From contig NZ_JAUCBP010000007.1 of the NCBI RefSeq assembly GCF_030362855.1, positions 124,001 to 188,000 of the forward strand: 64,000 nt of DNA. The letters run 5' to 3'. The notes beneath the pieces were generated by a model that saw only the letters and a program-made list of their open reading frames with translations, was not told the origin of the DNA and searched no databases. Numbering within the stretch: the first letter of the stretch is position 1; each line of letters opens with the position of its first letter. The stretch is from Neoalteromonas arenosi (GTDB lineage Bacteria; Pseudomonadota; Gammaproteobacteria; Enterobacterales; Alteromonadaceae). Below, in pieces: positions 27,379 through 36,936 of the stretch. Position numbers and translations under genes: made by a program.

Positions 27379-30300
27379 CGTCGACGTCTAGTTGCGCAGG
27401 TAGTTTTATGATTATCTGCGTGCCTACTCCGATCTCGCTCTTGCATTTGATTTTGCCGTGCAAGACGTGGGTCACTTGGTTGTAAACGATATGCATACCT
27501 AAACCGAGATTGTCGCCGCGATTGGTGGTGTAAAACGGATCAAAGATACGTTTAGCCATTTCTTTGTCCATGCCTTTACCGTTATCTTGTAATGTAATGA
27601 TGATTTCGTCTTGCACTTGTGAAACAGTAATGAAAGCGTGGAAATCTTCGATACGATCGTAAGCGTGTTTGGCTGCGTTCTCCAACAACTGAACAACAAT
27701 AGACTCCAAAGTGCTACTGTAAGTCCTGATTTGGATATCTGTGGTCGCGTCAAATACAATGGAATCTGAGGCTAGCGTATACCTCATTTGCATATCAGAA
27801 ATGGCTTGCAGCAAGATCTTGCTCACATTGTTAGCGCTAATCACATCGTTGGGTTGCATTGTTGCCACAGATTTAAAGGTTTCGACGATTTTGGCGGCTC
27901 TCTCAAGGTTTTTTTCGACCAAAGCAACGCTCTCATTGGCATCGCTTTGGAATTGTTCAAATTTGGAACGTGACAAAGAACCATCTTTGACCAACTCATA
28001 CAACGCTGATAGCTGAGACTGGAGAATGGAAAGGGCTGTGGTTGAAATTCCAAGAGGAGTATTCAGCTCATGCGAAACACCGGCAACCATACTGCCAAGA
28101 GAAACCATTTTTTCTGACTCAACCAGCTGTTTTTGCGCGCGTTTGAGGAAGTTATTGGTTTTTTGTAGTTCTTTTGCAGTATCTTCAAGCGCTTTTGTGC
28201 GCTCTTGTACTCGATTTTCCAGTTCGATGTTCAAATTCAAAAGTGCGGTCTCGGTGGCTTTGAGCTGTTGAATATTTTTTGTGGTACCTGTAAATACCAG
28301 TGGGGTTCCATGAGAATCGGTTTTTGTTACTCTACCGCGGTCCAATAACCATACCCACTCGTTATCTACTGTTCTTTTTCTATACGCTAGTTCAAGCTCT
28401 TGTTGCTCACCGTCCTTGATCAACTGTATTGCGCGTTGGTTAAATGGTTTATCTTCAGGGTGAATTTGCTCTAACTGAGCATCATTCCAATCGTCTATTT
28501 CAGCGTGATTTAGCTCGGTCATGGGGTTGCGTCTAAAGATTTTATTTAGCGCCATGTCGACTTCCCAAAACTCGTCACCGCTACCCCATAAGGCCAACTC
28601 GAGACGCTTACTTGCGCGTAATTTCTGTAAATGTTGTGAGCCTAAAAATAATAATAAAAGAAATGCAGCCAAACTGTAGAAGAAATAGGCGAGTGGGCTT
28701 CTCCAAGGCGCTGGCAAAATAGTGATATTAATAGAACGAGTAACGTGGGCAGCGTTCTCTTGGTTGTTCACCACTTTAACGGTAAAGGTATAGGTGCCAG
28801 GGTCTAAGTTTGTATAGGTGGCAAGCCGGTTTGAGCTTGGAGGACTCCAGTTTTCATCAAACCCTGCCAGTTTATACGAGTATTGATCATCTTCACTATT
28901 GCGATAATTCAACTCCACAAAGCCTATTGAAAACACCGAGTGCTCGTGTGTCAGTGTAATTTCATCAATATAGCCCAATGCTTTCGGCAGCACGGAGTCA
29001 CTGGCTATCGTTACACTTTCATTGAGTACTTGGAAATCGTTAAAAACTAACGGCGGTGAAACGCGCTGACTGGTTTGCGCATCAGGGTCGACGATGGTTA
29101 AACCGTCAGTACTACCAAAGGCTAATTTGCCACTTGACAGATGTGCATATGCAGGTCGATTAAATACATCTCCCGCGAGCCCGCTAGACTTGTAAAAATT
29201 AAAAAACTGTTCCGTTTCAGGATTAAAACGGCTTAATCCATTTGCCGTAGCGAACCATATATTGCCATTCTTATCTTCAACGATCCCATAGACCACATTG
29301 TCGGCGAGGCCATGCGACATATCATAAGTGGTAAACGAGTGAGTGCTAGGCGATTTCTTGTTAATGCCACTGCCATGTGTGCCAATCCATAAGTGGCCTT
29401 GTGCATCTTCAATGATGCTTGTAATGTGGTTGCCTTTGATACTGTCAGGGCGATTCGGATCTTCAACAAAGAATTCAATGTCGCCGGTGTCTCTATTTAG
29501 TAAAGCCAATCCAAAGTAGGTGCCTACCCAAAAGTTACCTCGGCTGTCTTCTAAAAGCGCACTGACCCAATTGGCACCAGCATCTGTTGCCGGATCATTG
29601 CCAGTCGGGTAGTGGATAAAATCATTATTCTCGCGATCGTATTTGTTTAATCCCGCAGTTTCTGTGCCTATCCAAAGATCGTTGTTACTGTCCTCATACA
29701 CCACCCAGATATGGTCACCGCTGATGCTCTTCGAGTTTTGACGGTCGTGCTGGAAATACGTAAAGGTGCCGGTTTCTTTATCGAGTAAACTCAGGCCACC
29801 GCTCCACGTACCAACCCAAACACCATCACGAGTTTTTTCTATTGCCAGAGCCGGAGGCGCTGGGAGCGATGTTTGATCTAGAGGATCATGCATAAAGCGT
29901 TGGGTATCGCCTGAATCTAAATCGACGAGATTTAGGCCGTTTTCCGTACCAACCCAGATAACACCCGGAGATTCTTCGGCTATCGCGAGCATTGAATTAT
30001 CACTCAGTGAATTTTCATCCAGCGGGTTGTGACGGTAATGGCGAAAAGCGATTGCTTGTCGATCGAGTTTGGTTAAACCAAAGGGGAAGTGTCCGAACCA
30101 TAGATTGCCAAAAGCATCTTCGTAAATACTGCGTATTTTGTCGGACCTAAGGCTGTCCATCATACCGGGTTGATGTTTGTATGACTCAAAACGACCATTT
30201 AAGCGGTCAAATCTACTCAAACCACCACCGTCGGTAGCGATCCAAAAGTTACCTTGGGTATCGTCGTAAATTCCACGGATAAAGTTAGAGCCAATACTGG

Positions 30301-31093
30301 TGCTATCTTGTGCATTGTGCTTGAAATGGGAAAACGATTCTGTTGTTTTATCAAAAAGGTTCAGGCCACCGCTAGCTGTACCAATCCACACAGAGCCTTG
30401 GCGGTCAACATGCATAACAACCACTGATGGCCCACTTAAGCCAGAGTTGTCGTCTTCATTGTGAGCAAAGTGTGTGACTTGTTGGTTGGTTGGATTGACT
30501 CGAAAAGCGCCGTTTGCTGCAGTGCCTATCCACACATTATCAGAGTCATCTTCAACAATATCACGCACATCGAGGTTGTCTGGCAGTGCTGAGATTTCAT
30601 CGACCGTAAAAGATTTTGTGACCGGATCAAAAATCGCTATTCCAATTGAAGTACCTAACCAAATGCGACCATCTTGTGCTTGCATGATACTGCGAATGTC
30701 ATTACTGACTGACTCTTGAGTATCATCGACGGTATAAGACGTGAAACTTTCGTATTCGGGATCAAATTGGTTTAATCCAAATGATGTTGCCACCCACATG
30801 ACGCCGTCGCGGTCAATAATAATGTCATAAATCAAATTGGAACTGATGGAGCTTGGGATTTCTGCATTGTAGCGAAAGACTTTAGCTGAATAGCCGTCAA
30901 ACCTCGCCAGTCCGTTGTCTCCGCCGAACCACATGTAACCTTGTTTATCTTGAATTGTAACGCGCTGAGCGCCGATTAAGTTGGTATCAGTGTTGTTGAT
31001 GACCGTGAACGCGATGTGTTCACTGGCAGCCAATACAGTTGTTGTATTGCAACACCACATCAGAAAAGTAACAAGCAATCCTCGAATGATCAC
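27347..31093 (-). CDS. Two-component propeller sensor histidine kinase
   Basis: A 1248-residue inner-membrane kinase. A signal peptide is followed by about 700 residues of two-component-propeller (Reg_prop) repeats of the form 'WIGTxxGGLxxFD', for example GYMWFGGDNGLARFDGYS and SVWIGTASGGLNLFD, which build two periplasmic beta-propellers. A Y_Y_Y domain (about 745-835, YSYKLAGFDENW) precedes a membrane helix (about 850-865), a PAS-like domain (to about 985), a coiled coil, the HisKA box SHELNTPLG and an HATPase domain (GDNLGLGMHIVYNQV). Unlike Bacteroides hybrid systems there is no receiver or AraC domain, so a separate regulator is needed. The start is a GTG at 31093. Confidence 0.9.
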   Translation of the reverse strand: MIIRGLLVTFLMWCCNTTTVLAASEHIAFTVINNTDTNLIGAQRVTIQDKQGYMWFGGDNGLARFDGYSAKVFRYNAEIPSSISSNLIYDIIIDRDGVMWVATSFGLNQFDPEYESFTSYTVDDTQESVSNDIRSIMQAQDGRIWLGTSIGIAIFDPVTKSFTVDEISALPDNLDVRDIVEDDSDNVWIGTAANGAFRVNPTNQQVTHFAHNEDDNSGLSGPSVVVMHVDRQGSVWIGTASGGLNLFDKTTESFSHFKHNAQDSTSIGSNFIRGIYDDTQGNFWIATDGGGLSRFDRLNGRFESYKHQPGMMDSLRSDKIRSIYEDAFGNLWFGHFPFGLTKLDRQAIAFRHYRHNPLDENSLSDNSMLAIAEESPGVIWVGTENGLNLVDLDSGDTQRFMHDPLDQTSLPAPPALAIEKTRDGVWVGTWSGGLSLLDKETGTFTYFQHDRQNSKSISGDHIWVVYEDSNNDLWIGTETAGLNKYDRENNDFIHYPTGNDPATDAGANWVSALLEDSRGNFWVGTYFGLALLNRDTGDIEFFVEDPNRPDSIKGNHITSIIEDAQGHLWIGTHGSGINKKSPSTHSFTTYDMSHGLADNVVYGIVEDKNGNIWFATANGLSRFNPETEQFFNFYKSSGLAGDVFNRPAYAHLSSGKLAFGSTDGLTIVDPDAQTSQRVSPPLVFNDFQVLNESVTIASDSVLPKALGYIDEITLTHEHSVFSIGFVELNYRNSEDDQYSYKLAGFDENWSPPSSNRLATYTNLDPGTYTFTVKVVNNQENAAHVTRSINITILPAPWRSPLAYFFYSLAAFLLLLFLGSQHLQKLRASKRLELALWGSGDEFWEVDMALNKIFRRNPMTELNHAEIDDWNDAQLEQIHPEDKPFNQRAIQLIKDGEQQELELAYRKRTVDNEWVWLLDRGRVTKTDSHGTPLVFTGTTKNIQQLKATETALLNLNIELENRVQERTKALEDTAKELQKTNNFLKRAQKQLVESEKMVSLGSMVAGVSHELNTPLGISTTALSILQSQLSALYELVKDGSLSRSKFEQFQSDANESVALVEKNLERAAKIVETFKSVATMQPNDVISANNVSKILLQAISDMQMRYTLASDSIVFDATTDIQIRTYSSTLESIVVQLLENAAKHAYDRIEDFHAFITVSQVQDEIIITLQDNGKGMDKEMAKRIFDPFYTTNRGDNLGLGMHIVYNQVTHVLHGKIKCKSEIGVGTQIIIKLPAQLDVDVTHLIAAQSQ

Positions 31094-31101
31094 AATCCCA
31101 A

Positions 31102-31278
31102 TTAAGCCTTCTTTTTTGTAGAGACAACCGTCCGTGCGGCTTCTATTACTGCCGATAATTCATAGCTTAGTCTATCCAGTGCATGGTGTCTAAGCATTCG
31201 CTGTTCGTACATGGATTTTCCTAAGTACTTAAGACACAATGGTTTTGAAAAATCTATGTAACCAATAGGGCGTTCCAT
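31102..31278 (-). CDS. Possible small ORF upstream of the propeller kinase
   Basis: An open frame of about 58 codons from an ATG at 31278 ends eight bases before the kinase GTG, so it could be the first gene of that transcript. The product is basic and soluble (YEQRMLRHHALDRLSYELS) with no recognised family. There is no clear ribosome site and it lies in the region where the divergent threonine-synthase promoter should be. Listed with low confidence. Confidence 0.25.
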   Translation of the reverse strand: MERPIGYIDFSKPLCLKYLGKSMYEQRMLRHHALDRLSYELSAVIEAARTVVSTKKKA

Positions 31279-31283
31279 ACCCA

Positions 31284-32552
31284 ATGCAATACGTCAAATA
31301 CTTTCAATGCACGGAGTGCGGTAGTACCTACGATACGACAGAGCCGATGAATTTGTGTCCACGCGATAATCGACCGGTTCGACTAGTTTTGGATATCGCG
31401 TTGATTAAGCAAGACTATCCCGATATGTCTTGGTACCGCCCCGATGAAAAAAGCATGTGGCGTTTTGGTCCACTGCTACCCTTCAACAAAGCAACACAGC
31501 CTGACAAGGTGGTTAGTTTAGGCGAGGGTTTTACGCCAGTGATTGATATCTCAGATTTTCCATTGTGTCAGTCGCTTAGCTTAAATGTCGCGGTTAAAGA
31601 TGAGGGGCAGCCTTACGAGGGTTATGGTGCAAATCCCACGGGTAGCTTCAAGGACCGCGGTATGTCGATGGTCGCAACGATGGCTAAACACTACGGCCTG
31701 GAAAAGCTTACCGTGCCGACGCAAGGTAATGCGGGGGATTCATTAACGGCTTATGGTTTATCACTCGATAAGCGAGTTGCCGTCGTCATGCCCGACGATA
31801 CGCCGCTTAATATAATGGGGAGTGTAGCGGTTGCAGCGCTCAAACACGACAACATCAGCATTGATTTAGTCAAAGGGACTATCCGTGAAGCGGGCGAATT
31901 TATGAAAGAGCATTACGTACCTGATGGCTTTTTCAATTGCGCTACATTTCAAGAACCGGGTTGGCGGATTGAAGGTAAAAAAACCATGGGGTTGGAGTTA
32001 GCCGAGCCTTGGCCAGGATTAAAAGATGAGTGGGGATTACCTGATGTCGTGTTTTATCCCACTGGCGGTGGAACAGGCATTTTAGGCATGTGGAAGGCAT
32101 TTGATGAGCTGGAAGCAATGGGGATTATAGACCATCACCGGCCGCGCATTATTGCAGTACAAAGTGAAAATAATACGCCCATAGTACATGCCATTGAGCA
32201 CGATTTAGACGATACAATACCCACCGATGGCGGCGATACAATCGCCACCGGCATAAACGTACCTGGGGGTGTTGGACACAAAGCCGTACTAGCGATTCTA
32301 CGCGCTAGTGAAGGCAGTGCGATAGCGGTATCTGAGAAGGCTATTAGTGATATCAGTAGAGCTATTTTTACTCAATATAAAATGTGGATAAGCCCTGAAG
32401 GTGCGGCATGTATCGGTGCATTAGAAGAGGCCAAAGCTAAAGGTTTGGTTGCTAGCACTGATCGCATCGTGTGTTTTAATACCGGGAGTGCAGAGAAGTA
32501 TCTGGATAATTTGCACGACATCTTTATGCAGAAACAAACAGTCTCTACATAA
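31284..32552 (+). CDS. Threonine-synthase-like PLP enzyme
   Basis: A 422-residue pyridoxal-phosphate enzyme of fold type II. The N-terminal zinc-ribbon-like segment (CTECGSTYD and LCPRDN, residues 8-30) marks the Bacillus/archaeal-type threonine synthase group. NPTGSFKDRG (near residue 115) holds the PLP lysine, and TQGNAGDSLTAYG binds the phosphate end; PTGGGTGILGMWKAF is the glycine-rich phosphate cup. Threonine synthase converts O-phosphohomoserine to threonine, but this gene is not with thrA or thrB; it is followed 20 bases later by a flavoprotein, so a beta-replacement role in another pathway is possible. The N-terminal ribbon supports the start at 31284. Confidence 0.82.
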   Translation: MQYVKYFQCTECGSTYDTTEPMNLCPRDNRPVRLVLDIALIKQDYPDMSWYRPDEKSMWRFGPLLPFNKATQPDKVVSLGEGFTPVIDISDFPLCQSLSLNVAVKDEGQPYEGYGANPTGSFKDRGMSMVATMAKHYGLEKLTVPTQGNAGDSLTAYGLSLDKRVAVVMPDDTPLNIMGSVAVAALKHDNISIDLVKGTIREAGEFMKEHYVPDGFFNCATFQEPGWRIEGKKTMGLELAEPWPGLKDEWGLPDVVFYPTGGGTGILGMWKAFDELEAMGIIDHHRPRIIAVQSENNTPIVHAIEHDLDDTIPTDGGDTIATGINVPGGVGHKAVLAILRASEGSAIAVSEKAISDISRAIFTQYKMWISPEGAACIGALEEAKAKGLVASTDRIVCFNTGSAEKYLDNLHDIFMQKQTVST

Positions 32553-32572
32553 ACTAACGAGGAGCTTTGGCC

Positions 32573-33955
32573 ATGAAAACACTTCATGTGGATTATTTGA
32601 TAGTTGGCGCAGGCGCCAGCGGGATGGCCTTCGCCGATATCGTATTATCTGAGTCTGACAAAACGATTGCGCTGGTTGACCGTCAAGATAAGCCTGGAGG
32701 GCACTGGAATGACGCTTATTCGTTTGTGACTTTGCATCAACCGTCGTCGTTTTATGGGGTTAGCTCCAAGGAGCTAAGCAAAGGCAACATAGATCAAGTC
32801 GGGTTAAACAGTGGTTTTCATGAACTTGCGTCAGGTACAGAAATCCTTGCGTATTACGACGACCTTATGCGCGAAGTGTTTTTACCCAGCGGCAGAGTGA
32901 CGTTCTTATCTAAAAGCGAATATTTAGGTGATGGCAGAGTACGCAATTTACTCACGGGTGAAGAAACAACGATTCGCTACAGTAAAATTGTTGATGCGAC
33001 GTATTACAAGACCGCAATACCGGCTACCCACAAACCGGCCTTTTCAATTGACGCGGCGCTAACGTGTATTCCGCCCAACGCATTGCCTAAACAAACCGAA
33101 GTAGCAGGCGGTTTTGTAATTATCGGTGCAGGTAAAACAGCGATCGATACAGTAATTTGGCTATTACAACACGGTGTAAAACCTAACATTATTACTTGGA
33201 TTATGCCGCGTGATGCATGGATGTTAAATCGCAAGACGACGCAGCCTTCCAATCAGTTTTTTAACGACACCATTGGTGCGCAAGCGGCTCAAATGGAGGC
33301 CATTGCGGCTTGTGACTCGGTTGAAGACTTGTTTTTGCGACTCGAAGCTGCCGGTATAATGCTGCGTATAGATTCAGCTATATTTCCTCCGATGTTTCAC
33401 GGAGCGACGATCAGTGAGCAAGAGCTTGCTGAGATTAAGCGGATAAAGAATATCGTTCGAATGGGGCGTGTTGTTGCGTTAACCGAAACTGAAATAATAC
33501 TTCAACAGGGCACCATTCCCACCTCTACCGATGTTGTTCATGTGGATTGTAGTGCAAGTGCAATTACCAATTTAGCTATATCAACGGTATTTGTTGACAA
33601 TAAGATAACGCTACAAACCATTCGAGCCTATCAACCGGTGTTTAGCGCCGCGCTTATTGCCCATATTGATTTAACCTATAATGACTTAGAAAAGAAAAAC
33701 CAACTGAGCAAAGTCGTTCCGTTGCCTAATCACACGCAAGATTGGGTCAAGATGACGTATAAAAATATGATGAACCAGTATTTTTGGTCAAAAGAACCGG
33801 GGCTTAAACAATGGTTACTGAATAACCGTTTGGACGGTTTTATGTCAATGGTCAGTGGTGTACGTTTTTATCAATTAGACAAACTGCAAATACTGAATCG
33901 AATGCGCAAAGCAGCCAAGCCTGCGGTTGCAAAACTCAAGCAATTATCCGCTTAA
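32573..33955 (+). CDS. FAD/NAD(P)-binding flavoprotein, monooxygenase-like
   Basis: A soluble two-dinucleotide-domain flavoprotein of 460 residues. The FAD site VGAGASGMAFADIV is at the N-terminus with LVDRQDKPGGHWND, the class B flavin monooxygenase style second turn; the NAD(P) site is VIIGAGKTAIDTVIWLL near residue 185. It lacks the canonical FxGxxxHxxxY/F fingerprint of FMOs, so the reaction is unassigned. The ATG at 32573 has GAGGAG eight bases upstream. It follows the threonine-synthase-like gene by 20 bases and precedes a Na+ symporter by 70, suggesting one transcript that imports and modifies an amino acid or related compound. Confidence 0.75.
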   Translation: MKTLHVDYLIVGAGASGMAFADIVLSESDKTIALVDRQDKPGGHWNDAYSFVTLHQPSSFYGVSSKELSKGNIDQVGLNSGFHELASGTEILAYYDDLMREVFLPSGRVTFLSKSEYLGDGRVRNLLTGEETTIRYSKIVDATYYKTAIPATHKPAFSIDAALTCIPPNALPKQTEVAGGFVIIGAGKTAIDTVIWLLQHGVKPNIITWIMPRDAWMLNRKTTQPSNQFFNDTIGAQAAQMEAIAACDSVEDLFLRLEAAGIMLRIDSAIFPPMFHGATISEQELAEIKRIKNIVRMGRVVALTETEIILQQGTIPTSTDVVHVDCSASAITNLAISTVFVDNKITLQTIRAYQPVFSAALIAHIDLTYNDLEKKNQLSKVVPLPNHTQDWVKMTYKNMMNQYFWSKEPGLKQWLLNNRLDGFMSMVSGVRFYQLDKLQILNRMRKAAKPAVAKLKQLSA

Positions 33956-34025
33956 AAATCTCAACGCGCTTTCGCGTTTTCTTTCACCCATTGCCAAGTG
34001 GTTGTTATTTAGCCATGCTAGGCCT

Positions 34026-35672
34026 ATGAACTTCCTCGATTATTCAATTATCGGAGCGTATTTGCTCGGTTTACTGTGCATGGGCTTTTTGCTTAAGCAA
34101 CAAAATAGCAAAGCCGACTATTTTCTCGGTGGCCGCACAATAGGCTGGAAACCGTTGTCGTTGTCAATCATGGCGACACAGCTGTCTGCGGTCAGTTTTA
34201 TTTCAGCGCCGGCTTTTGTTGGTCTGCGCGAGGGTGGGGGATTGATATGGCTCTCCTATGAGTTGGCACTGCCATTGGCCATGCTATTTTTGTTATTGAC
34301 CCTCTTGCCGTATTTGCATCGCAGTGGCGTCGTAAGCGTATACGATTACCTAGAGCTGCGATTTGATCGTTCCTCGCGGCTCATCATTAGCTTTGTTTTT
34401 CAGCTCAGTCGCGCATTTGCTACCGGCATAATGGTGTATGCGATCTCAGTGATTTTACAAGGTACGATGGGCATAGCGCATTGGCAAAGTGTGCTATTAA
34501 TAGGTGGCGTCACCATTGTCTATTCCTTACAAGGGGGAATGAAAGCCGTTGTCTACGGCGACGCACTGCAAATGCTATTAATTGTCCTCGGTACAGCCGC
34601 GTGTCTAGGTTTTGGGCTGTATGAGATTGGTGGTTTTGACGCGTTCTGGGCGCAAGTAGACAGTCAACGCTTGAGCACGCTTAATCTTGCTTCGAATGGG
34701 TTCGATGGCGACGGATTCGGTTTGTTGCCCATGTTATTCGGTGGCTTTGTGCTTTATGCCGCCTATTACGGTTGTGATCAGTCAGAAGCGCAGCGCTCAC
34801 TCGCGGCGCACGATACCAATGATCTCAAGAAAATGATTTTGGCGGCTAGTTTACTCCGCTTTCCAATAACTTTTTTGTACTGCAGCGCCGGCTTAGTCAT
34901 TGGTACTCTAGTACTGGCTACGCCTTCACTGCAAGCACAGATCCCCGACGGCAATCCGGATTGGATGATCCCTGTTTTTATCATTAATCACCTGCCCAAT
35001 GGTGTGATAGGTTTATTGCTGGTGGCTATCTTCGCTGCGGCTATGTCTTCGGTAAGCTCGGCGATTAACAGTTTGTCTGCAGTAACCGTTGAAGACTATT
35101 GTCGCCTGAGCGGCAAAGCGTTAAGCGACGAACGTTACCTGTCTTTTGCACGTATTACTGGCTTATTTTGGGGCGTTGTGACGCTCGCTTTGTCATTTTT
35201 TGCGGGAGATATCGCACCAACCATCATTGAGGCTATAAATAAGGTAGGTTCAATTTTTTACGGGCCGATTCTAGCCTGTTTTGTATTGGGATTTTGGGCA
35301 GTAAAAGTAGGTGCACGCCACTTAAATATCAGTTTGGGTTTCGGGGTCTTGAGTAATATCGTATTGTGGCTATTCGTTGAACAGGTCTTTTGGTTCTGGT
35401 GGAACTTATCCGGCTTTGTTGTAACCGTATTGCTGTCTCATATTCTCGCTCATTTAGACCCTACGGCTGACATATCTGAGAATGCGAAGGTGGTGCATAA
35501 ATCAATTTTAAGTAAAGCAGAAATCACCGTTTTTGTGGGCTGGTTCTTCGTAATTTTTACTGTGTGTGCAGCGCTAAATGGGTTGGGGGGGGGTAACGTC
35601 ATCCCGCAAAAGCTAGATGACGTTACGTCAGGGTTTACGGCCTTACGTGCGTCATTGGTTTATCGCTATTGA
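34026..35672 (+). CDS. Sodium:solute symporter (SSS family)
   Basis: A polytopic membrane protein of about 548 residues with some 13 helices. It opens with NFLDYSIIGAYLLGLL and YFLGGRTIGWKPLSLSIMATQLSAVSFI, the signature first-helix region of SSS transporters (LeuT fold), and carries FAAAMSSVSSAINSLSAV, the Na+-site helix. The substrate is not predictable. The frame is open from 33927, inside the previous gene, but the ATG at 34026 begins the family sequence. The last 29 residues are read after a run of nine G (35585-35593) and across an 11-bp inverted repeat, and overlap the convergent amidohydrolase by 38 bases; one more G would end the protein at NGLGGG. Confidence 0.88.
   Translation: MNFLDYSIIGAYLLGLLCMGFLLKQQNSKADYFLGGRTIGWKPLSLSIMATQLSAVSFISAPAFVGLREGGGLIWLSYELALPLAMLFLLLTLLPYLHRSGVVSVYDYLELRFDRSSRLIISFVFQLSRAFATGIMVYAISVILQGTMGIAHWQSVLLIGGVTIVYSLQGGMKAVVYGDALQMLLIVLGTAACLGFGLYEIGGFDAFWAQVDSQRLSTLNLASNGFDGDGFGLLPMLFGGFVLYAAYYGCDQSEAQRSLAAHDTNDLKKMILAASLLRFPITFLYCSAGLVIGTLVLATPSLQAQIPDGNPDWMIPVFIINHLPNGVIGLLLVAIFAAAMSSVSSAINSLSAVTVEDYCRLSGKALSDERYLSFARITGLFWGVVTLALSFFAGDIAPTIIEAINKVGSIFYGPILACFVLGFWAVKVGARHLNISLGFGVLSNIVLWLFVEQVFWFWWNLSGFVVTVLLSHILAHLDPTADISENAKVVHKSILSKAEITVFVGWFFVIFTVCAALNGLGGGNVIPQKLDDVTSGFTALRASLVYRY
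35585..35626. repeat. Poly-G tract plus 11-bp inverted repeat
   Basis: Nine consecutive G (35585-35593) abut a perfect inverted repeat GTAACGTCATC (35593-35603) and GATGACGTTAC (35616-35626) with a 12-nt loop. It sits at the 3' end of the symporter gene and just before the convergent amidohydrolase stop, so it could end transcripts, although no T run follows. Confidence 0.6.
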
Positions 35673-36936
35673 GGTTCATGTATCTATCGCGCAGTTTGTG
35701 CTGACGTGTATCAGTACTCATTTGCTCACCTTCAATAAATACAGCCTCAGCATGACTAGTTACCTCTAGTGGATCGCCAGACCATATGACTACATCGGCT
35801 TGTTTGCCAGGCTCTAAACTACCCAATAGTTCATCAACACCGTAGATGCGCGCTGGGTTTATTGTCAGCGATGCTAAACCGGCCTGCCAAGGTAGACCAT
35901 TTGCCACAGCATTACCCGCGTGCTGAGTAGCCAAGCGGATATTGTGAGTTTCCATGCCGATAGACACTTGTACACCAGCCTGATGTAAACGCGCTGCATT
36001 GGTTAACGTAGCGCCTATCTGATCAAACCCGCCAGGTAGATTGTTTTCGGGGTTCAAAATCACCGGAATACGGGCTTCAGCGAGTGCCTCAGCAACGCGC
36101 CAACCTTCTACCGCGTTGACTAATACAACATCAACAGTTGGATTGCGCTTTTTAAACGCAACGACCTGCATAATATCCGCAGCCCTGTCCGCAGTGAACA
36201 ACAGCGGCATTTTACCATTAAGTACATGTAGCAGGGCCTCTGCATCAGGGCGAGTTGTCATACCATGCCATTCCATTCTCGGCATATAAGCGGCAAAGCC
36301 TGTTACTTGACGAATTGAAGCCGCTTCAGCGAAGGATTGCTCTATCGCTACCCACAGTGCTGCGCGGCTGCCGCCATGACTGTCTGATACATTGCTGCTC
36401 ACATCAACGTGCATAAACGCATTGGCTCTGATCAGTGAATCAAACTCACCGCTGAGTGACGCAACAGCACCTTGGCCGTTGAACATGTAATCGCCATAAC
36501 TAATGCCGGTGGCAGCTGCCGTTACGCCTTCAACACGTGAGATAGGGATAAGCGTTGAATCAGGGTTAAACCCGTACTGTACGTCTAGCGCAGCACCTAC
36601 GCTCGATACTGGGTTTTCGCGCTCTTCTCCATGTACCACTGAGCTGTCAACAGATCCCGCCGACATGCCCACCTCCACTAAACCTAAAGATGTCAGTGCG
36701 CCGAATAGACCGGGCGTTACGATTTTACCGGTAGCATTAACCTGGGTATAGCTACTGGGTACTGCATCAGCACTCACAACCGATACAATTTTTCCATCAT
36801 TGATGAGTACTGCACCGTTTTCGACCGTACCCATCGGACCCATGGTGTGAACAGTTCCACCAACAATCGCAGTTTGCTGTGCTGCTGCGATAGATGAAAG
36901 TAACATTGCGCCTATGGCGAGTATCTTTTTATTCAT
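35635..36936 (-). CDS. Exported amidohydrolase-family protein lacking the HxH metal motif
   Basis: A 433-residue protein with signal peptide (MNKKILAIGAMLLSSIAAA). It has the composite-domain amidohydrolase outline (IVGGTVHTMGP, GKIVTPGLFGALTSLGL and a C-terminal GSLEPGKQADVVIWSGDPL), but where active enzymes read TPGxIDxHxH this one reads TPGLFGALTSLG, so the first two metal ligands are missing. It may have lost catalysis or be a partner of the intact enzyme encoded directly upstream, whose stop it overlaps by four bases. Substrate unknown; imidazolonepropionase or Xaa-Pro dipeptidase labels often attached to such proteins are not supported by the residues seen. Confidence 0.82.
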   Translation of the reverse strand: MNKKILAIGAMLLSSIAAAQQTAIVGGTVHTMGPMGTVENGAVLINDGKIVSVVSADAVPSSYTQVNATGKIVTPGLFGALTSLGLVEVGMSAGSVDSSVVHGEERENPVSSVGAALDVQYGFNPDSTLIPISRVEGVTAAATGISYGDYMFNGQGAVASLSGEFDSLIRANAFMHVDVSSNVSDSHGGSRAALWVAIEQSFAEAASIRQVTGFAAYMPRMEWHGMTTRPDAEALLHVLNGKMPLLFTADRAADIMQVVAFKKRNPTVDVVLVNAVEGWRVAEALAEARIPVILNPENNLPGGFDQIGATLTNAARLHQAGVQVSIGMETHNIRLATQHAGNAVANGLPWQAGLASLTINPARIYGVDELLGSLEPGKQADVVIWSGDPLEVTSHAEAVFIEGEQMSTDTRQHKLRDRYMNLNSDKPMTHVRP

